Source: a bacterium (GTDB taxonomy: Bacteria; Bacillota; Negativicutes; Acidaminococcales; Acidaminococcaceae). From it: 7,176 nt of DNA. This document shows, piece after piece, positions 6,041 to 7,176 of this stretch (the stretch's first letter is position 1; the number at the start of each line of letters is the position of its first letter). The stretch spans positions 1 through 7,176 of the forward strand of contig SFRS01000033.1 in the NCBI GenBank assembly GCA_004562175.1. The letters are read 5' to 3'. The notes beneath the pieces were generated by a model that made no database searches, was not told the origin of the DNA, and saw only the letters and a list, made by a program, of their open reading frames with translations. The translations under genes were made by a program, and so were the position numbers.

Positions 6041-7176
6041 GTGCAGGCGAGCAAGAGCAGGGCAAAGTGAAGAAGGTTTTTCTTGGTATTGATACGAGCT
6101 GCTATACTACCTCAGTGGCTTTGATGGATGAGGCTGGCAGTTTGCTAGGTGAAGCGCGCCAAATTTTGAGCGTGAAGCCGGGGCACTGCGGCTTGCAGCA
6201 ATCGGAGATGGTATTTCAGCATACGCGTAATTTGCCGCGGCTTGTAGAAGAGGCGGTGGGACAGCTGCTTGGCGTGGCTCGGGTTAGTTCTGGTAATGAT
6301 GTAATGAATGGCGAGCATGCTACTGGCTTGGCAGGGCTTGCTAAGACTGGGTATGAGCTTGCGGCTATAGGTGTCAGCGGTTATCCGAGACCACTGGAGA
6401 ATTCCTACATGCCGGCTTTTTTGGCAGGAATGAGCGTGGCCCGCAGCGTGGCTGCGGTGACAGGCGCGAAGCTGCATGTTCTTAGTCATCAGGAGAATCA
6501 TCTGGAGGCCGGGTTATGGTCTGCAGGTGGGCCCAAGGTGGAGAGGTTTTTACTGCTCCATGCCAGCGGTGGCACGACGGATGTATTGCTGGCGGAACGC
6601 CAGCAGGATGGACGCTACCGCATCACGGAGGTGGGCGGGAGCTTGGATTTGCATGCGGGCCAGTTTGTGGACCGCATTGGCGTAGCCCTGGGGCTGCAGT
6701 TTCCTACGGGGCCGGCGCTGGAGGCGCTGGCGGAGGAAGCGCTGGCGAAAGCTAAGGATATTAGCGGCAGCGAAGCAGTAAGTAATGTTAAGGCTGCAAG
6801 CGAGAGCGAGGCGAGCGCGTGTGCAGCCGAGAAAGCAGTGGCTATGGTGGAGATTCCTGTGGCGGTGCGCAAGCTGCAGGTGAGCTTGTCGGGGCCTTGC
6901 ACGGCGGCGCTCAGGAAGCTGGAGGCGGGTGCGGAGCCCGCGGCGTTAGCGCTGGGCGTTGAGCACGCGCTGGCGGAGACCTTTGCGCGGGTGCTGCGCA
7001 ATGGGGCGCAGGAGTATCGCGTGCGGGATGTGCTTTTGGTGGGCGGTGTTGGTTCTAATAAGTATATTCGCCAGCATGTGGAGAAGAAGCTTGCCAAGCT
7101 GCGCTATCCTGTGCGGCTTTGGGTGCCAGAAGGACGCTACAGCTGTGATAATGCTACTGGGTGTGCGGCCTTTGCG
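6037..7176 (+). CDS. Kae1/TsaD-like (former M22 peptidase) paralogue, 3' end outside window
   Basis: The frame is open for 380 codons from the ATG that overlaps the nusB stop to the window edge. The ASKHA-type ATPase fold of TsaD/Kae1 is visible: FLGIDTSCYTTSVAL (15-29), the metal motif HQENH (H151, H155), the phosphate loop HASGGTTDVL (176-185), LDLHAGQFVDRIGVALGL (203-220), VGGVGSNKYIR (335-345), and D371 in SCDNATG, matching the third metal ligand of TsaD. True TsaD, which makes the t6A base of tRNA, begins with ETSCDET-type residues; here DTSCYTTS takes their place, as in a TsaD-like family found in Clostridia and Negativicutes whose function is not established. Two low-complexity stretches (about 82-103 and 238-268) look like insertions. 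An in-frame GTG at 6067, behind AGCAGGG, would give a start VKKVFLGIDTS that fits homologue length better. Only the final residues are missing. Confidence 0.85.
   Translation, partial: MSAGEQEQGKVKKVFLGIDTSCYTTSVALMDEAGSLLGEARQILSVKPGHCGLQQSEMVFQHTRNLPRLVEEAVGQLLGVARVSSGNDVMNGEHATGLAGLAKTGYELAAIGVSGYPRPLENSYMPAFLAGMSVARSVAAVTGAKLHVLSHQENHLEAGLWSAGGPKVERFLLLHASGGTTDVLLAERQQDGRYRITEVGGSLDLHAGQFVDRIGVALGLQFPTGPALEALAEEALAKAKDISGSEAVSNVKAASESEASACAAEKAVAMVEIPVAVRKLQVSLSGPCTAALRKLEAGAEPAALALGVEHALAETFARVLRNGAQEYRVRDVLLVGGVGSNKYIRQHVEKKLAKLRYPVRLWVPEGRYSCDNATGCAAFA

Noticed and set aside
6615..7097. A 160-codon minus-strand frame inside the TsaD-like gene
   Set aside because: The Ser/Ala/Thr-rich product is typical of the reverse complement of GCG- and GAG-rich coding DNA, and the + strand frame carries clear TsaD motifs.
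1..7176. Mobile element, CRISPR array, toxin-antitoxin or defence island
   Set aside because: No inverted terminal repeats, transposase motifs, regular repeats or defence domains are visible. The genes are conserved housekeeping families in a familiar order.

Overview
This window is an ordinary chromosomal housekeeping segment of a bacterium in the Firmicutes lineage. Every gene is on the + strand and the genes are tightly packed. The gene set and order (end of mltG, U32 hydroxylase, DUF4911, M24 peptidase, efp, Asp23-AmaP-DUF2273, nusB, Kae1-like) and the balanced base composition suggest a Negativicutes or related anaerobic Clostridia-like organism. That assignment is inference from family knowledge; the sequence contains no rRNA marker. 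I see no mobile element, CRISPR array, tRNA or phage gene.

Left part (1-2185): the C-terminal part of the endolytic transglycosylase MltG, cut by the window edge. It is followed 13 nt later by a U32-family protein resembling TrhP, an iron-sulfur tRNA U34 hydroxylation enzyme, and then with no gap by an 80-residue DUF4911-type protein. The mltG-to-trhP order resembles yrrL-yrrM-yrrN-yrrO of Bacillus subtilis.

Middle part (2160-3945): a good sigma-A-like extended -10 promoter overlaps the end of the DUF4911 gene. It probably drives an M24 aminopeptidase (YqhT-like) and elongation factor P, a pair also adjacent in B. subtilis. A strong intrinsic terminator closes this unit after efp.

Right part (3986-7176): a perfect TATAAT extended -10 element and a leader of about 115 nt precede an apparent operon. 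It encodes an Asp23/Gls24 protein with a long charged tail, the membrane anchor AmaP, a DUF2273 small membrane protein, NusB, and a Kae1/TsaD-like protein that runs off the right edge. The first three genes form the envelope-associated Asp23 module. NusB is a transcription antitermination factor needed for rRNA synthesis.

The most interesting points are the TsaD-like paralogue with its metal ligands kept but its N-terminal signature altered, the direct junction of efp to the Asp23 module where sporulating relatives carry spoIIIA genes, the charged tail of the Asp23 protein, and the Asp23 leader with competing hairpins. I did not find a convincing undescribed multi-gene system.
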